The notes under the pieces were generated by a model. It had not been told where the DNA came from, made no database searches, and saw nothing but the letters and a program-made list of their open reading frames with translations. Positions 6,654-7,415 of a stretch of DNA of 7,415 nt are shown here, in pieces. Position 1 is the first letter of the stretch. Each line of letters starts with the position of its first letter. Source of the DNA: Actinomycetota bacterium (lineage in GTDB: Bacteria; Actinomycetota; Actinomycetes; S36-B12); the NCBI GenBank assembly GCA_016870425.1, contig VGBQ01000130.1:1-7415 (forward strand), in the 5' to 3' direction. A program made the translations under genes and the position numbers.

Positions 6654-6675
6654 GCCCTTGGACGCCGTCCCGAAT

Positions 6676-7191
6676 TTAGCGCGAACCCCAGAAGCGGGGG
6701 ATGAATCCGCCCACATGGTCGGCGTAGTCGAACCACGCCACCCCGTGCCTCTCGGCGAGGAGGCGGTCCTCCCAGAAGGCCTTGCCGTAGAAGAACACCA
6801 CGAGCATGGCCCAGAGCACGACCTGCCAGATTGAGCCGACGGCGAGGGTGAAGCCGAGCGCGGCGACGAGGATGCCGGAGTAGACCGGGTGGCGCACCAG
6901 TGCGTAGATGCCTCCGGTGCGCAGCGCGGCGCTCTCCTGCGGCACCGGTGTCGGCGTGAGAGCCGCGCCCAGGCTCAGCAGAGCGATGAGCACGACGGCC
7001 AGGCCGGCGATCATGAGGATGATGCCGAGGACATCGAGCACATCGGGGGGCGCGAAGAGACTGCGGCGCTTGGGCAGGATCACGAAGAGCACGAGGAGCA
7101 CCGCCTGCATGGCCACGAGGGCCCAGCCGATGCGTCGTGTGCGCACGAGCGGATCGGCGACGGCGCGCTCCTCGTCCGCCCCCCTGCTCAC
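6676..7191 (-). CDS. Isoprenylcysteine carboxyl methyltransferase (ICMT/PEMT-like) family membrane protein
   Basis: The protein has 171 residues from GTG 7191-7189. There are four hydrophobic segments, about 22-40, 52-77, 104-119 and 121-136. The family signature is clear near the C-terminus: LRTGGIYALVRHPVYSG (90-106, with the RHP motif that contributes to S-adenosylmethionine binding), then FWEDRLLAERHG (139-150) and a final FIPRFW. Bacterial members are small inner-membrane methyltransferases whose substrates are mostly unknown; true prenyl-cysteine substrates are not expected in bacteria, so no gene symbol is given. Length is normal for the group. The same frame stays open to 7395 but would then overlap the divergent exported-protein gene, so GTG 7191 is preferred; another GTG about 42 bases downstream is possible. 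No Shine-Dalgarno is seen. It ends 104 bases before the hydrolase start. Confidence 0.82.
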   Translation of the reverse strand: MSRGADEERAVADPLVRTRRIGWALVAMQAVLLVLFVILPKRRSLFAPPDVLDVLGIILMIAGLAVVLIALLSLGAALTPTPVPQESAALRTGGIYALVRHPVYSGILVAALGFTLAVGSIWQVVLWAMLVVFFYGKAFWEDRLLAERHGVAWFDYADHVGGFIPRFWGSR

Positions 7192-7197
7192 GGGCCC

Positions 7198-7203
7198 ATT
7201 CTC
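7198..7203 (-). promoter_or_regulatory. Weak candidate -10 for leaderless methyltransferase transcript
   Basis: GAGAAT (7203-7198, minus strand) keeps the conserved A and final T of TANNNT and lies six bases before GTG 7191, the same spacing as at fhaA. The first T is missing and no -35 stands out. Low support on its own. Confidence 0.2.
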
Positions 7204-7213
7204 GTCTACGGCT

Positions 7214-7243
7214 GAGACAACCGGTCGCCCCAGGTGCGACCAT
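7214..7243 (+). promoter_or_regulatory. Candidate promoter for the divergent exported-protein gene
   Basis: GAGACA (7214-7219, four of six matches to TTGACA) and GACCAT (7238-7243, A and final T of TANNNT kept) are 18 bases apart. Six bases later comes GTG 7250. No Shine-Dalgarno precedes this GTG, so a leaderless transcript is again possible. Confidence 0.3.
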
Positions 7244-7249
7244 GGCCCC

Positions 7250-7415
7250 GTGACCCGTCGCTGGCGCGCCCTCGCGCTCATCCCCCTTCTCGTGGGCGCG
7301 TTAGCGGCCCCTGTGGCCGCGGCCCCGGCCCCCATGAAGGCGAAGCAGCCCAGGGTGGCCGGACCGACGTTCGAGGTGGGGGCGGCCGGGTCCATGCTCA
7401 GCGTGCTGGCCCAGG
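7250..7415 (+). CDS. N-terminus of an exported protein, function unknown, cut by the right edge
   Basis: GTG 7250-7252 opens 55 codons to the edge with no stop and with mostly G or C in third positions. The start is a convincing signal peptide: VTRRWR, a hydrophobic stretch (residues 7-20) and a probable cleavage after about residue 24-25 in PVAAAPAP. The mature part visible (KAKQPRVAGPTFEVGAAGSM onward) shows no domain I can name. It is divergent from the methyltransferase gene with a 58-base gap. The ATG eight bases upstream is not a usable start because it meets a stop after three codons. The twin Arg at 3-4 lacks the rest of a Tat motif, so Sec export is more likely. Confidence 0.6.
   Translation, partial: MTRRWRALALIPLLVGALAAPVAAAPAPMKAKQPRVAGPTFEVGAAGSMLSVLAQ

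Noticed and set aside
6660..6670. Palindrome ggacgccgtcc after the methyltransferase stop as a terminator
   Set aside because: The arms leave too small a loop and no T-run follows directly; it may be an operator but there is no support beyond the symmetry.
6572..7243. Upstream extension of the hydrolase frame by 224 codons
   Set aside because: It runs through the methyltransferase gene in another frame, is Arg/Pro/His-rich, and the signal peptide plus GGGAGGT at ATG 6571 fix the true start.
7192..7395. N-terminal extension of the methyltransferase to 7395
   Set aside because: It would overlap the divergent signal-peptide gene and add about 68 Ala/Gly/Arg-rich residues not seen in this family.
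1..7415. RNA genes, insertion sequences, CRISPR arrays, phage or attachment sites
   Set aside because: I saw no tRNA-like cloverleaf, no transposase motif, no terminal inverted repeats and no regularly spaced direct repeats; the only repeats are those listed.

Overview
The window reads as a piece of a high-GC Gram-positive (actinobacterial) chromosome. The main reason is the minus-strand run fhaA-fhaB-pstP-rodA, the conserved Actinobacteria cluster that links FHA-domain phosphoprotein readers and the PP2C phosphatase to the SEDS cell-wall polymerase. Very high GC, frequent GTG starts and GTGA stop/start overlaps agree. The compact FhaA, without the long Gly/Pro-rich linker of mycobacteria, points away from Mycobacterium and towards a Micrococcales- or Propionibacteriales-like lineage, but I cannot place it more precisely.

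Layout, read along the minus strand from right to left. A small membrane methyltransferase of the isoprenylcysteine carboxyl methyltransferase (ICMT/PEMT-like) type lies at 7191-6676. A 104-bp AT-richer gap with dyad repeats follows. Then comes a 1012-residue secreted SGNH/GDSL-type hydrolase (6571-3533), then a 56-bp gap, then the tightly packed cluster fhaA (3476-2799), fhaB (2794-2288), pstP (2291 onward) and rodA (985 to the left edge, cut off). At the far right a divergent plus-strand gene for an exported protein begins at 7250 and runs off the window. There is no gene-free stretch above 300 bases; the largest gap is the one at 6572-6675.

How the genes fit together: in the family model, PknA/PknB-type Ser/Thr kinases (not visible here, probably further left) phosphorylate targets, PstP reverses this, FhaA and FhaB bind the phosphothreonine marks near the division or growth site, and RodA polymerises glycan strands. 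The secreted hydrolase and the methyltransferase have no established place in this circuit. Sampled lines of the hydrolase gene are clearly poorer in GC than most of the kinase-pathway genes, so it may be a later insertion in front of the cluster.

The points most worth a second look are: (1) pstP is frameshifted at a run of four G (1179-1182). One extra base would restore a 436-residue protein ending exactly at a GTGA overlap with rodA. (2) The hydrolase ends in three degenerate Cys-containing repeats and lacks the usual Asp three residues before its catalytic His. (3) FhaB carries a linker with Lys at exactly every third residue. I found no RNA genes, insertion sequences or CRISPR arrays.
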